Below are positions 1 through 11,354 of a DNA stretch of 64,000 bases, one piece after another (the first letter of the stretch is position 1; each line of letters opens with the position of its first letter). The stretch spans positions 88,181,343 through 88,245,342 of the forward strand of contig CM035229.1 in assembly GCA_020226215.1 (NCBI GenBank), given 5' to 3'. A program made the position numbers and the translations under genes. Source of the DNA: Sindora glabra (Eukaryota; Streptophyta; Magnoliopsida; Fabales; Fabaceae). The notes beneath the pieces are model-generated. The model ran no database searches. It was not told where the DNA came from and saw nothing but the letters and a program-made list of their open reading frames with translations.

Positions 1-592
1 GCTTTTATGGTTAGTGTATATTGCACTATAAAGGTAATGTTGTAACATCTTTAATGCAAAAGCCATAATAGCCATCTCAAGATTGTGAATAGGATAGTTC
101 AATTCACAGTTTTTTAATTTTTGTGACATATACATGATGACTTTTCTATTCTTCATTAGCACACTACCTAAGCTGATGCAAGCTAAATTATAATAAATTA
201 TAAATCTTTTTAAGCCAGATAGAAGAGTGAGAACTAAAGCTAAAGTTGGACAAATTTTCAATGGTTGGAAGTTGCTTTCATATTTATCAAACCTTTCAAG
301 CTTAACTCCTTTTTGAGTGAGTTTGGTTAATAGAGAAGTTATTTTGGAGAAATATTTTACAAAACAACAATAGTAACTTACTAACCTAAGGAGACTTTGG
401 ATTACTGATATCAATGAAAGCCTTGGCCAAGTTTCAATTACTTCAATCTTTTGGATTAACTTGAATTCCATTCTAAGATATCATATACCTTAAGAGTTTC
501 AGATTAGTTAGCTAGAATTCATATTTGAAAATTTTAGCATAAAGCTAGTTTTTTCATATCATTTACAAAATGGTTCTAAGATGTTGAATGTG

Positions 593-832
593 CTATTCTT
601 TATTTTTGGAGTAGATAAAGATGTTATCAATGAAAAAAATCATAAATTTATCTAGAAATGGTTTGAAAACTTTGTTCATGAGATCTATGAATGCTATAAG
701 AACACTGGTAAGTTTATAGTAGGTTTTGAAAGCTATTTTAGAGATGTCTTTTTTTTTAATTTTCAACTGATGGTATTCAAATTGCAAGTTAATCTTGGAA
801 AAACATTTTACTCCCCATAATTGAGCAAACAA
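593..832 (-). pseudogene. Reverse transcriptase palm fragment (Ty3/gypsy)
   Basis: An open stretch of 79 residues matches the Ty3/gypsy reverse transcriptase from the motif KINLQFEYHQLKI (family form K-x-D-L-R-S-G-Y-H-Q) to the active-site box, seen here as FFIDNIFIYSK. In the family this box is F-x-D-D-I-L-x-Y-S, so the second catalytic aspartate is replaced by asparagine. The MPFGLTNAP segment is also partly lost. Reverse transcriptase copies element RNA into DNA in the cytoplasmic particle. This copy is catalytically dead by sequence. It lies downstream of the gag and protease remnants, in the order expected for a gypsy pol. Confidence 0.85.
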
Positions 833-1429
833 GTTATTAATTTGGGGTGAAAGATATTTATTTTTAATTATTTTAGTTATAGATAATCAATATATAAATG
901 TATATTCCTACCTTTCTTCTTAATAAATAATACTTATTCTTTTCATAGTGAAGAACTGAGATAGATGACCCTTTATCAAACAACTCTTATAGCTACTTAA
1001 GCTTTTTCAATTAATTGGGGCTATTGAATATTGTGAAATTGAAATTAGATTTGTATCAGGAAGGAGTTTACATTAAAAAATTCTTGCATAACGAGAACAC
1101 CATTAATGTTGGAAGAAAGTTAGTTCAAATCTTGGATTATGGTAAAATATATTATACTCCTGTTTTTGATAAGACTCTAAGCTTTGATATTGGAAATTAT
1201 CTTAGCAATCTTAGGATTCTTTTTTCCCTAAAACATAATAAAAGGGCTTTTTTTGCAATAAAGAAAACTATTCTATTAAAATAGTCTATTTGTGCATGAT
1301 ATATTGATAACCAATCCATTCATAAAATAATATTATAATCCACTATCTACAAAAGAATCAAATCAATATACATATCTCGATCATATGCATAGACAGGATA
1401 AATATCTATAAATTAAGTGGCCATCAAAG

Positions 1430-1700
1430 TTTTATCTTCAAGTGTTGCTACTAACAAAGTATTTGATAATTTACTAAAAGATTTATTTATTGAAGAGTTA
1501 AATTCCATTGAAACAAAAAAATGTGTGGCTCTTAGACCAACTAAAACATAACCTTACAAGTTATTGATAGAATTTTTTTTTGCAATAATAGTATTAGAAG
1601 CCTAAGCTTCCTGTTTAATCAATGTAAAAGCTCTAGTTTAGTTTCTTGGTGCAATTCTTTCCTTATTACTTTTACTACCATTGGGTCTTGAAGTCACTTG
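1430..1700 (-). pseudogene. Gypsy protease remnant
   Basis: Read on the minus strand, this stretch contains a segment ending in ATHFFVSMEF. It corresponds to the aspartic protease active site (family form D-S-G-A-T-H-S-F-I-S) of Ty3/gypsy elements, preceded by a peptide resembling the RVFALT..EA.ASN..V linker. The catalytic aspartate is missing and the frame has stops, so it is a relic. It sits between the gag and reverse transcriptase remnants, as expected. Confidence 0.6.
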
Positions 1701-2218
1701 AGGTTTAGCTAAAGTCTTTAGTTATGAGATATATATATATTGTTGAGATGTTGGGGGTATTCATGCTATAACTAGGTGAATTTCCTAAACAATATCCTTT
1801 TTTTTTTGTGGTCTAACTAACCATACTAGTAACATATGATATTCTTTCTATTTTAAGGTTTTGGATGTTTATTGCCACATTGCATGCACTTAGGTGGCTC
1901 CTTTCAAAAGCTACTTTTACTTTGAGATGGTCTATTACCAAGTTTATCTAAAACATTAGGATAAATTAATGGATTCTCTTGACCTCTCTCTTTTGGAAGT
2001 CTATTGATGGTGCCTCTTAGATAAGAACTTGAAAAGGGTTGACTTACTTCACTATAAGTAACATTAGGAGGAGGTATTCCTCCTGTATCAACTAGATAAT
2101 TAATTCCTTCTAGCCTATTATGTCTATTTCCTCATGCCTGTACTTTTTTCTCTTCTTTAACTTTAATTGTAAATTTTACTTGAAGTATTTAATCAACTAT
2201 ATCCTAGAAGGTGGTTAT

Positions 2219-2473
2219 CTAAGTGACATATGTGACATTAAAGGAACAATCTCGGACGCCATATGCAAACCTTTGTACTTTGGCTTGTTTATTTGGAAGT
2301 AAATATCGCGTATAGTGAGATAGGAGAGTAAAATACTCACCAATGGACATGGACCTTTGTCTCAAGTACTTAAACTTTCTAATTTGGCTTCTTTCATACT
2401 TGATAGTAAGAATTGATCTATGAATAATTCTTGGAATGTAGCCCAAGGCATGGGTGGCAAGTTCACTTTTCAA
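2219..2473 (-). pseudogene. Gypsy gag fragment
   Basis: An 84-residue open stretch contains SIGEYFTLLSHYTRYLLP followed by KVQRFAYGV. These match the retrotransposon gag segment with family form M-S-V-x-E-Y-x-x-x-F-x-x-L-x-x-Y-A-P followed by K-x-x-R-F-x-x-G-L. Gag forms the particle that packages element RNA. The fragment is about 750 bases inside the primer-binding site at 3211-3230, the expected distance, and on the same strand as the reverse transcriptase remnant. Both ends break down into stops. Confidence 0.8.
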
Positions 2474-3210
2474 TTTTCTACAATATTGGTGAACTAGTAA
2501 TATACAATGTCTTATAACTTATAGCCTACCAATTCAATGAGCATTAGATTGAAACAAGAAAGCATTCTCTCATATCTTTCAATTTAAGCAAGAAATTAGT
2601 GTGGATTTGCATCTAGATTCTTACTAGTAAAATGGGGTAGTTTGAGCTTGTTGAATTTATGAATGATTTACAATTTGTTTACTAAGTTTTCTTGAGGACT
2701 GATCTCTTTCTTTTTTTTTTTCACTAAAGGCCTGATCCTTTTGGTCCTTTTGTTATTCTTACTCTTTTTCTTAGCAAAGAACTTACACTATATTAATTAA
2801 GATTTTTTACCCAAATGTAGCAATCCATAGGGGGAGATTTTGATCATCGTTTCCTTTATGCTAGCCACTTTGAGCCTATAATTTTTTAGATAATTCTCCA
2901 TCACTGAGATCACCAGCTCGATGATTATTGCATTCTACCATAGTCTTAATTCAAGAAAATTTTAAACATTAGTTCATGCCTATATCACAAATAATTATTT
3001 TATAAAGAAAATTTTAAACATTAGTTCATGCTTATATCACACTATTAAAACAATTTAGGGTTTATCGAGATGGTATTAGTGATATTTCTTCCAAGATGTG
3101 CACATATCATTAATATAATTTTGACTAACACCTAAAAAAGTAGCCATAATCACATCCTAGTTACCTTATCCTAAGATCTTCTTTTCTTATTTAAACCCTA
3201 GACCATACTC

Positions 3211-3231
3211 TAATATAACTTTGTTACAACC
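3211..3231 (-). other. Primer-binding site (tRNA-iMet type), degenerate
   Basis: Directly inside the LTR end at 3232 the minus strand reads AAGTTATATTAGAGTATGG. This is a decayed version of TTGGTATCAGAGCATGG, the site where initiator-Met tRNA primes minus-strand DNA synthesis in many plant Ty3/gypsy elements. Its position next to the TG...CA LTR end supports the boundary. Confidence 0.65.
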
Positions 3232-5069
3232 TGTTTAGCTGGGACTAGCATGGAACCCATTTCTTGGTTTCCACCAGCTTGAAATGACTTTACCTTGGTA
3301 TCATCATATGAATTCTAATTAACGATATATTTTATAAGCATTTTCAAAATATTTATAATTAGAGTTTTACTGTAGCATTATCAACACTATTTATAACTAT
3401 ACACTATAATGGTAATCATAAAATTTCAAAGAGTCTTTCACTTTTGAGCTACTAATGGAGGTGGAGGAACTTCAGTAGGAATGTCTGTAAAAAAAGAAAA
3501 CACTTAAATAGTGTGTCATTGACTTAGTATGTAAATAATATACTTAGTAGGCACATATATAATCGTACAATTTCCTAATATTATTTCTTAACCATAATCT
3601 CTCATATTATATACATTACTCATAATCACAATTATAGCAAAAGATAATCCATAATTTCAAGCATAGATAAATGAAAATATTTAAATCTTTTTATTTTTTT
3701 TGGTCAAATTTATCCTTTTATAAACTTAACCTTATCCCTTCAAAGCCATCCTTATCTATTCATAAATAAATTTTTAGAACTTCATATTATTTCATATTTT
3801 CACTAATTCATCTGTTCTATCCACATTTCCATACAATATCATATACCCAATGGGGTTTCATCTTTAATTATACTCAAACATTCATTTCCAAGAGCTAATC
3901 AAGAACATTTACAATTGCTCAAGCTTATATTAACATAATATATAGTCATATAATTGAATTTAGAGAGAACAAGATAGGTATTCGAGTATGACACTCAAAT
4001 ATGAGACACCAGAGTTAAAGCATGAATATCATATTTAACTACCATACTTAAGTATACTCATATAGAGACTATTAACATTATGATGCTCGGACCGAGTATG
4101 GTAATTAATTATAGCTTTTAAAATTGTAGTACTTGTAGCCATATTCTAATATCATACTTGGATATATACATCTAGAGGTGAAACCTCTTTAGCATATTCA
4201 ATTATAATATTCAAATATAGCTTATTAGGAATTAATTTGTAGACTATGTTCAAATATCATATTCGAATATAACTAGGTCTTTACTCCACAATTGGTTATC
4301 TTACTGAATATATTCTTTAACTATACATCCAAATCTAGAATTTCATTATAAGGCATTATGTACACATTCATTTAAGCTTATTTCAATAATTATTTCATTC
4401 TGTTAACTAAAATTCATAGCAATGAAGAAATTTAAATAATTCAAGTAAATTATTTACTTACTTATATATGGTGAAGGAGAGGAGAAGTTAGAAGAATGCT
4501 TGAATTAGTTTGTATGCATCAAAATTCAAAGTATAAAGTAACTTTCCCTAAATCCCTAGATCACCCCTTTTTCGGCATGAATTGAAGAAAAGCTTCTATC
4601 TAAGGTTTGGAATGGGTAGATTTTACCTTCTTCATTAAATAATTTGTGATGATTATTAGAAAAAATGGCTTGCCTATTGCTAAATTAACTTGGATTAAAA
4701 GTGAAGATATTGAAAGGAAGTGAGGATGAGGAAAGGTTAGCAAATTGGTTAGAGGAAAAATGGGAAAATAATGATGGATTTAGGGGTTTAATGTTCTAAA
4801 GTGAATTTTTAGTACTTCTAGAATTAATTTAAGGATAAGTTTGGAAAATAATTATCTTAAATTTTTTCCATGCACATCTACTTAAATCTAACTTTACACT
4901 AACCCTTAATTAACTTAATTCTTCCTATTTTCATTATAAAATTCTATTTTGTTTAAATAATGCCTCACTTTAAACACCTTTACGATAATTAGATAACTAA
5001 AATATACACAAAAAAGTAGCAAAATAAATAAATAAATAAATAAATTATAATTTTCTAAAGGGTATAACA
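3232..5069 (-). repeat. 5' LTR of the left-edge Ty3/gypsy element (LTR family G)
   Basis: In minus-strand orientation the LTR starts TGTTATACCC at 5069 and ends GGTTGTAACA at 3232, about 1.84 kb. The same LTR family occurs on the plus strand at 23881-25503 and 59373-59759: the three share a start of the form TGTTATA...CC, a leader-like segment with a GTAAGTA sequence, and in the two longer copies a stretch of repeated ATATTCGAGTATGG-like motifs (3970-4330 here). The LTR interrupts the Helitron helicase frame: helicase coding is recognisable up to 5070 and stops exactly at the LTR start. The host bases next to the LTR are TCATT at 5070-5074; the matching duplicate lies outside the window. Confidence 0.8.
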
Positions 5070-5487
5070 TCATTTTTAAATTTCTAGATACTTTGTCATG
5101 AATCAAAATTTAAATCTTTCTCCAGTTTTAACTCTAGATATAATAATATATAATTGGCTATGGCTAAATACAAATCTGGGCAAATAAAGTCCAACTTTTT
5201 TTAGTAATTAATCTTGGCTCTTATTAATAGATATTGCATATGAAAGGGTTATTGGAAATTGTCTTTTTTATAACTTGAAAGGTAATTCCGATTGTGATAG
5301 GCTAAGAACCATCTAGGATATAAACACTTTTTCAATAATATTGGTTCTGGTTAAAAGGTATAAACATTTTTTTACTGATATTTGTTTTAGTTAAAACTTT
5401 AACTTCTATGATAAGATTAGCCAACTATATGATTATTAGTCTAGTTCCATTACAAAGACCATAGGATTGGTCCATATTTCTCTTAAG
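5070..5487 (-). pseudogene. Helitron PIF1-like helicase, C-terminal piece
   Basis: This is the end of the Helitron helicase, continued from 11347 across the hAT element. Translated on the minus strand it gives NMDQSYGLCNGTRLI, then segments matching the family's A-N-H-V-I-E-A-K-V-L-T-G, F-I-P-R, and S-R-V-K...L-I-x-D-K regions (seen as FLIHDKVSRN near 5100). These belong to the last PIF1 helicase motifs, which couple ATP hydrolysis to DNA unwinding during rolling-circle transposition. Stops and a short tandem duplication around 5320-5400 disrupt the frame. The coding stops abruptly at the gypsy LTR (5069). Confidence 0.8.
5480..5487. repeat. 8-bp target-site duplication, left copy (CTCTTAAG)
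   Basis: CTCTTAAG here is repeated exactly at 11347-11354 on the other side of the hAT element. Eight-base duplications are the hallmark of hAT insertion. Confidence 0.95.
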
Positions 5488-6702
5488 TAGGCATGTCAAA
5501 CGGATGGGCCAGACCAAGTTGGCACGGGTTTTGACCCATCACGGACTAGTCCGTTTGACCCGTGGTTAAAAACGGGCTCCTTTAGGGTGGTTCGGGTCCG
5601 GTTCATGAAAGTCCCAGGCCGATCCACGAGCTGACTCATTTTGCCTATCTATTTAATGAATCCACAATCCACTCACTAACTCTAGTCCAGCAAGCCCAGT
5701 ACCACTGTACCAGAGGTTGTTTTCTAATTTTTGCAAATTACAATTTGCAAATAGAGGGCTAGAACCAAGCCAGCTAGAGGCGTTGCTCCAATGCTCCTTA
5801 TTCTAGAGCGAGCCCAGACTACCCAACACTACCAAAATGCTATTTTTTGTTTGGTTTTTGGCTTTTTGGCAAATTGCAATACAGAGGCCAAAAGGAGGGC
5901 CAAACTCCAGAGTCCAGAAGCGTTGCCTCCTGCCCTGCCCTGCCTTATTTTGGAAGATTGGAACTTCTATTCAAGATTCAACTAAGCTGTCTTACAAACA
6001 CTCTCAAAAAATTATATCCTATTCTACCACATCTACCATATAATAATCAAATTACTGAAATCAATTTAAAATCCTAAATATTTAATATAATTAATCATCT
6101 GTTAACAGACTCAACACATAACAATTATTATAATTATAATAAAATAAAATCCATTTCTAGGTTCAAATAATATTGCTTCTAAAAATAAATATTTGGCAAT
6201 CAAAATCCATTTGTATGTCCTCCTAACTTGTTCGGGCAGCAGTGGTCCAGTGGAGATTCTTGAGTTTTGAAAATATAATTCATCATTCATAAATAAACCA
6301 TCATATTCAATTCTTTTGCTTCCAACTGCCACAATCTATATATCAAACAAAACAAAAAATACATCATATTTTAACATATTTTATGATCCATAATAAAACC
6401 AAAGTAATAGAATTATTTCACCCAAAAAAATACTACAATTGTTATAATATTATGATAAACACAAGTATCTAAAACAGAAAAGGAAACTAAGTGAGAAATG
6501 CTCACCAATAGCACTCCAACTCTAAGGCTCCAACCAAGTAGCTAGCAATGAAGATTGATTTAGATCAATGAAAAGTCAAAGATAACCAACTAAAACACAT
6601 AAATTCTTTTATAAGTTAGTACAACTAGAAGCCAATCAAACTTAAACAAAAATTAATGATAGATTTGTAGAACTTACTAGAAAATAAGAAGGAGACCTCT
6701 AT

Positions 6703-9700
6703 CTATGCATCCTCATCATCATTAACTTCTAACTCCTTATCTAGATCAATTGGTGTACTTGTGTTTGAATCCTCAATTGAGCCACTTTTTCCTTCCTCAT
6801 CATCCTCTAAATCTACAATTGAAAGTTTAATTGTTAAATAAGTTCAAAGATTAAAATAAGAAGTTCATAGAGATTACCAGCAGGAGTGAAACCATGGAGC
6901 CAACTGTGAGTGCAAATCAAAGCTTGAACTTTCCTTGGAAGGAGACAACTTCTATATTTATTTAACACTCGCCCTTCAATACTAAATGCTGATTCGGATG
7001 CCACTGTTGTAATTGGCAGACTCAATAAGTCACAAGCCATGATGGTTAGATTTGGAAATATATTCTTGTGCACTTTCCACCAATCTAGAACATCTAAATC
7101 TTCATAATGAGCAAATTCAAGCTTTGGCTCTTCTAAATAAATCTCCAATTGAGATTTTCCAGCTCTTGTGACAATTTGAGAATCAAAGGCCTTGAAATTC
7201 TAGCCCAAAAAAATTCATATAATCTAAAAATAAAAATAATTAAAATATAGTAAATTGTATAAAAGCATTGGATCATACTTATAGGTAACAAATTAGAATT
7301 GAAAGTAGGAAAACTTACAGTGAAAAGTTTCTTTGGTCTATTACTTGTACTTGAACTTCCAAAGGATGATATGGAAGTAACACTTAAAGGTTGGCTTGGA
7401 GGTGAATGCTTAGGATATGCCTCATGGAGTTGAAAAAGTTTTTGTTTCACAATTCCAATTTTTTCTTTACAAGTTGTAGACTCAATAGTATTATAGCAAA
7501 ACTCCAACAAAGAAAACTTGATTTTTGGATCAAAGACAGTCGCCATAGCAAGCAAAACATTGTATTCACTCCAATATTTATCAAACTTAGCCTTCATGTT
7601 AGTAGTCATCTCTCTTATGGTTTCATCTTCACTCTTTAAATTATCCAATAGAAGGCATTCAATTTTTCAAACTTGAGTGAAATACAAGTTTGCGGTTGGA
7701 TAACTTGAACCGGATATTAAGTTTGTCATCTCATAAAAAGGCTCTAAAAATTCCCTTATCTTTTCACCCCTTGCCCACTCCACACTAGATGGGACAATGC
7801 TTGTAGTTTTTATCAATAACCGCAAAGCGAATAAATGCTTGTTTATATTTTAAAGTACTATCAAGTAAAAGAAAAGTAGAATTCTATCTAGTAGGCACAT
7901 CCAAGCATAATTTCATACCTCCATTAATTAACAAATTTTGGACAATCTTGTCAAAGCTTCTCATTCTTGCTTCCGAACCCTTAACATATTTAATACTTTC
8001 TCTAATTTTAACAATGGCACTAAAGGCCACTTTCAACCCATCTTGAATAATAAGATTTAAAATGTATGCAGAACATCTCACATGAAAAAATTCACCATCA
8101 TATAACAACCTTTATTCCAAACAAAGTTATTCTTTCAAATAAGATTGCATGTTATCATTTGCAGAAGCATTGTCCAAAGTTATAGTAAAAATCTTCTTAT
8201 CTATCCCTTATTCACATAAGGCTTCCATTATTTTTTTTGATAATTCATATCCCGTGTGTGAAGGTGGCATGCCACAAAAAGCTAGGATTTTATTTCTCAA
8301 CTTCCAATTAAGATCAATATAGTGAGCAGTTAGACAAATATAGCCTTCTTGAGTGCAAGAAGTCTATAAGTCAAAAGTAAGACAAGCTCTACCTAAAATT
8401 TTTGCCAATTCATCTTTCATTCCTTCTTTTTCATTTAAATAGAGCTTCCACACATTTGATGCATTTGTATTTCTAGGAATCATTTTTGCATCAGGGTTTA
8501 AATATTTCAATACATCCCTAATTCCATCATATTCAACAAAATTAAAAGGGAGATCATGTTTTATGATGGCCAATGCTACTTTATTCCTAAAAATTCCTTG
8601 ATTAATTTTTCTATTTCTTGGTTTACCAAGATTATCCAATAAGATTTTTGGCATCTTAGTTTGCTTCAATTTCCCAAGTTTTTTACATCTTTGAACATGG
8701 TGAGCTAGACTTGAAGTACTAGCTTGGGTTCCACCTCCCACAATTAAAGTTCCACAACCTTTGCATTTACCTCGATGTCTACCATCTTCACATATTCCCA
8801 TATTCTCATAAAAAGTCCACACATCTGATGTTGTCTTCTTTCTTTTATTACGACCTTCACTAGCTTCAAATTGTTCAGGTTGATTTTCAGAACCATGAGT
8901 ACTTTCATCAACAACAATGTTTTCAGTTTCATTATTGTTCCCTCTTATATGCACATCACCTGCCCTATCATTGCCCCCTCCAACACTTTGATATGTAGAT
9001 TATGATTTCATTATTTAGGATTACTATAAACTGTATGTTGACATATAAATATACACTTAATTCACACTTATACTCATGTACACAGCACTACAGCAGCATA
9101 AATAGCAACGTTCTACTACTCAGACTTATACAATATAACTATATAGACTTGGACTTCTAAAAGTCCAAGTTCTAACAAAACAAATAAACAAATTAGCATC
9201 CCTAAATAGTTCTAAGACAAGAACCAGATAAATGATTCTACAACCATATTTTTTTTAAAAAAATTTAGCCTGCAACTACAACAATTAACATGAAAATAAA
9301 TTTAAACTCGTGATAAAAAAAGTCATAATTATTTTTTTAGAGTATTCTACTTTGGTTCATTTATTTTTGCTGATCTTAACATTTACTTAATTGATGTTAA
9401 TTATATGTTATATATTTTAAACAAGTGAATGATATAAAAAGAATAAAGGTAGGTGTAGATAATGTTTTTCTTTTAATTTTGTTAAACCAATGAACTATGA
9501 AGGTAGATATATTGCTAACCTTCTAATGAGACTATCCTTGGAAAAATTTTCTTTTTAAGTATTACTAGATTAGATTAGATTGGAAGTGTGAAATAAATTA
9601 CCATTAGTTTGCATTGGATTTCTTAGTCTTTGGGTTATAATAAAACTTAGTATTTTTGTTGGCAGTTTATTTATGATGTCAGTGAACTTTTGAAGTATAT

Positions 9701-10622
9701 ATTATATAATAGATATATATAAATGAAAGTTTTAATACTTTTAATTATATATTGCTTACAAAAGTTAATTTTAAAGGATATATAAAAAATTTTTTCAGCA
9801 GATTTATGGATGAGCTTCTTAAATTTAAATTGGTTTCAACTAACCTCATTGTACAATGAGGCTTAAGCCAAGAATTAATTATGAAGAATAAGCCAACAAT
9901 TTTGACAGAGTTCAACTAAGGCCCCCCTGTCCCTCTGTCAAATTTTGACAGGAAAATTTTTTAACATTTAAAAAAGAAAAGGAAAATCACTTAGGTCAGA
10001 GACAAAGTATGATTCCCTAAACTACACCCCTATCTATCTAACATATCCAGTTGAGCAAATATGAGAATGAGATTGGATTATTTGATTTTATTAGACTAAT
10101 TGAACAATTGCTTGAAATTATAATTACCAAAATTGATTCGATTTTTCATTAACTTAATCATTATAATAATTCTCAATATAAAGCCATAAGGCCCATAACA
10201 ATGTTCTTATGACTTGACCCCTCACTCAATTTGAATGCATATGAAACATTGTTTAGTTCAACTGTCAATCTAGATCAACGCAAAATAAACACTTTTTCTA
10301 CAAGCTAGAAAGTTTGCAAATGTCTATACATCTATCACAGAAGGAATGTTACGACTACGATGAAAGACAGAACAAAAAACTAGCTATTGCTACAAGAATG
10401 AAAGACAAAACAAAAAATCAAATTGCTACACAAAAAGGAAACATAACTGCAACACCAAACAGTAGAACCACCATACAAAAAATCTTAGTCAACAACACAA
10501 TCGGATCGAATGGAGGAGCACAACTGCAACACTTACCTCAAAGCTGGTATTAGGACAGGGGTGAATGTCGAATACGATCTTCGATCTTGATTAAACGTCG
10601 TCACCTCACCTCCACTTGCCAT
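6703..10622 (-). pseudogene. hAT transposase (BED zinc finger, RNase H-like core, hAT dimerisation domain), disrupted
   Basis: The transposase cuts and pastes the element by binding its ends. A first coding exon may begin at ATG 10622 (MASGGEVTTF...) and end at 10537 before a GTAAGT donor. The main body starts near 8990: a BED finger (TSDVWTFYENM, then C..C and H...C, about 8700-8850), then the core with a recognisable DLxTS segment (near 8365) and a FHVRCSAYILNLI motif (near 8060). An intron 7224-7318 (GTAAGT...TTTTTAG) precedes the C-terminal hAT dimerisation domain (SESAFSIEGRVLNKYRS...SWL, 6890-7000). Another intron, 6813-6877, leads to a short acidic last exon ending in TAG at 6703-6705. 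In-frame stops occur at the DL*TS tryptophan, several places at 8110-8230, and in the exon after 7224. The 5' exon assignment is inference. Confidence 0.85.
9000..10535 (-). other. Long presumed intron / noncoding part of the hAT transposase gene
   Basis: No transposase-like coding is visible here. It lies between a GTAAGT donor at 10531-10536 and the BED-finger exon near 8990, so it is best read as a long first intron of the transposase gene, AT-rich with many stops. A small plus-strand open frame at 10314-10553 shows no recognisable domain. Confidence 0.45.
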
Positions 10623-11159
10623 AGATTCCTCCGATTCGATCACCTCACAAACCCGAAACCCTAAATAGTCGCATGTCCAGAATTGCAGAATGAAAGAGAA
10701 GTAAAGAACAATGTTAACAAAGAGCAGAGCAACCCAAAAATAAAGAATTGTAAAAATTGATTCAATGATTCGACTTAAAAGTAATAAAAAATAAAAATTT
10801 TTATCACTAATTGATGAAAAAGGAAAAATCTCACCTTTAGTCCTTGACACCTTCAACAATCTGATCCGATGCAGCGATGCCCTAGCAGAGAGGTAACTGG
10901 TAAGAGGTTTCTCGAAGTTGTGTTTCAGTACTGTTTCTGATGATCTCATTTACTCCTCTGTAACTGAGTGGAGTGCTGACTGTGTCTGCGTTATTTGTTT
11001 TATTTTTTATTTTAATTCTGAAAATTGAAATTTGAAATTGGCTTTGGGTTGGGATCATGTTAGGTCATCAGGGACTTGGGCTCAATGGGCTGTTTGTTGT
11101 TAGTGTTACAATGTAATAGTATGTGTATGATTTTTTTTTTCTGAAACAGATTGTGAAAT
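10623..11159 (-). promoter_or_regulatory. hAT transposase 5' leader and promoter zone
   Basis: Upstream of the presumed ATG at 10622, the minus strand holds a leader-like segment around 10850-10950 with a possible donor (CTAAAG followed by GTGAGA). Ac-like hAT elements usually have a spliced or long leader in this position. No convincing TATA box was fixed by eye. Confidence 0.35.
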
Positions 11160-11346
11160 TGAAACGACGCCGGTCCACAGACTGACCCGTGTTCGTGCGA
11201 GACAAACCTGTCTAGACCGTGGTCCATATGGACCGGCCCGTCTAACCAGCAATTAAAAATGGACTTAGTTTCAAGAGTCCAAATCCGTGCAGACCTACGG
11301 AGCGGGGCGGGTTGGTCCACGCATCAAGGCCCGTTTGCCAGGCCTA

Positions 11347-11354
11347 CTCTTAAG
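11347..11354. repeat. 8-bp target-site duplication, right copy (CTCTTAAG)
   Basis: Exact copy of 5480-5487, immediately outside the right terminal inverted repeat of the hAT element. Confidence 0.95.

Larger units (their letters stand above)
1..3231 (-). pseudogene. Ty3/gypsy gag-pol internal region, degenerate, cut by window edge
   Basis: This is the internal region of a minus-strand LTR retrotransposon whose LTR lies at 3232-5069; it runs off the left edge. Going down the coordinates I recognise a gag segment near 2470-2220, a decayed CCHC zinc-knuckle area near 1780-1880, a protease remnant near 1430-1700 and the reverse transcriptase palm near 830-590. Frameshifts and stops separate these pieces, so no polyprotein can be made. 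The protease style (a DSGATHSF-like site) and the initiator-Met primer site suggest the Tekay/chromovirus-like branch of Ty3/gypsy; that assignment is inference. Small plus-strand open frames here, for example at 1015-1284, look like chance frames. Confidence 0.8.
5488..11346 (-). mobile_element. hAT-superfamily DNA transposon, 5.86 kb, nearly complete
   Basis: The element has terminal inverted repeats (TAGGCATGTCAAACGG at the left end; TAGGCCTGGCAAACGGG as the reverse complement of the right end) and perfect 8-bp duplications CTCTTAAG. It encodes a BED-finger hAT transposase on the minus strand (6703-10622), with introns and a hAT dimerisation domain. Both ends carry GC-rich subterminal regions (5490-5640 and 11160-11340) full of short GACCCG/ACGGGC-like motifs, the expected transposase-binding zones. 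Removing the element plus one duplication rejoins the Helitron helicase frame exactly. Several stop codons in the transposase mean the copy is not autonomous now. The GC-richer stretch 5640-6000 contains small open frames I take to be noncoding. Confidence 0.95.

Noticed and set aside
5791..6332. Host gene in the GC-richer stretch at the left of the hAT element
   Set aside because: It lies inside the transposon between the subterminal region and the transposase 3' end; the frames overlap one another and show no domain.
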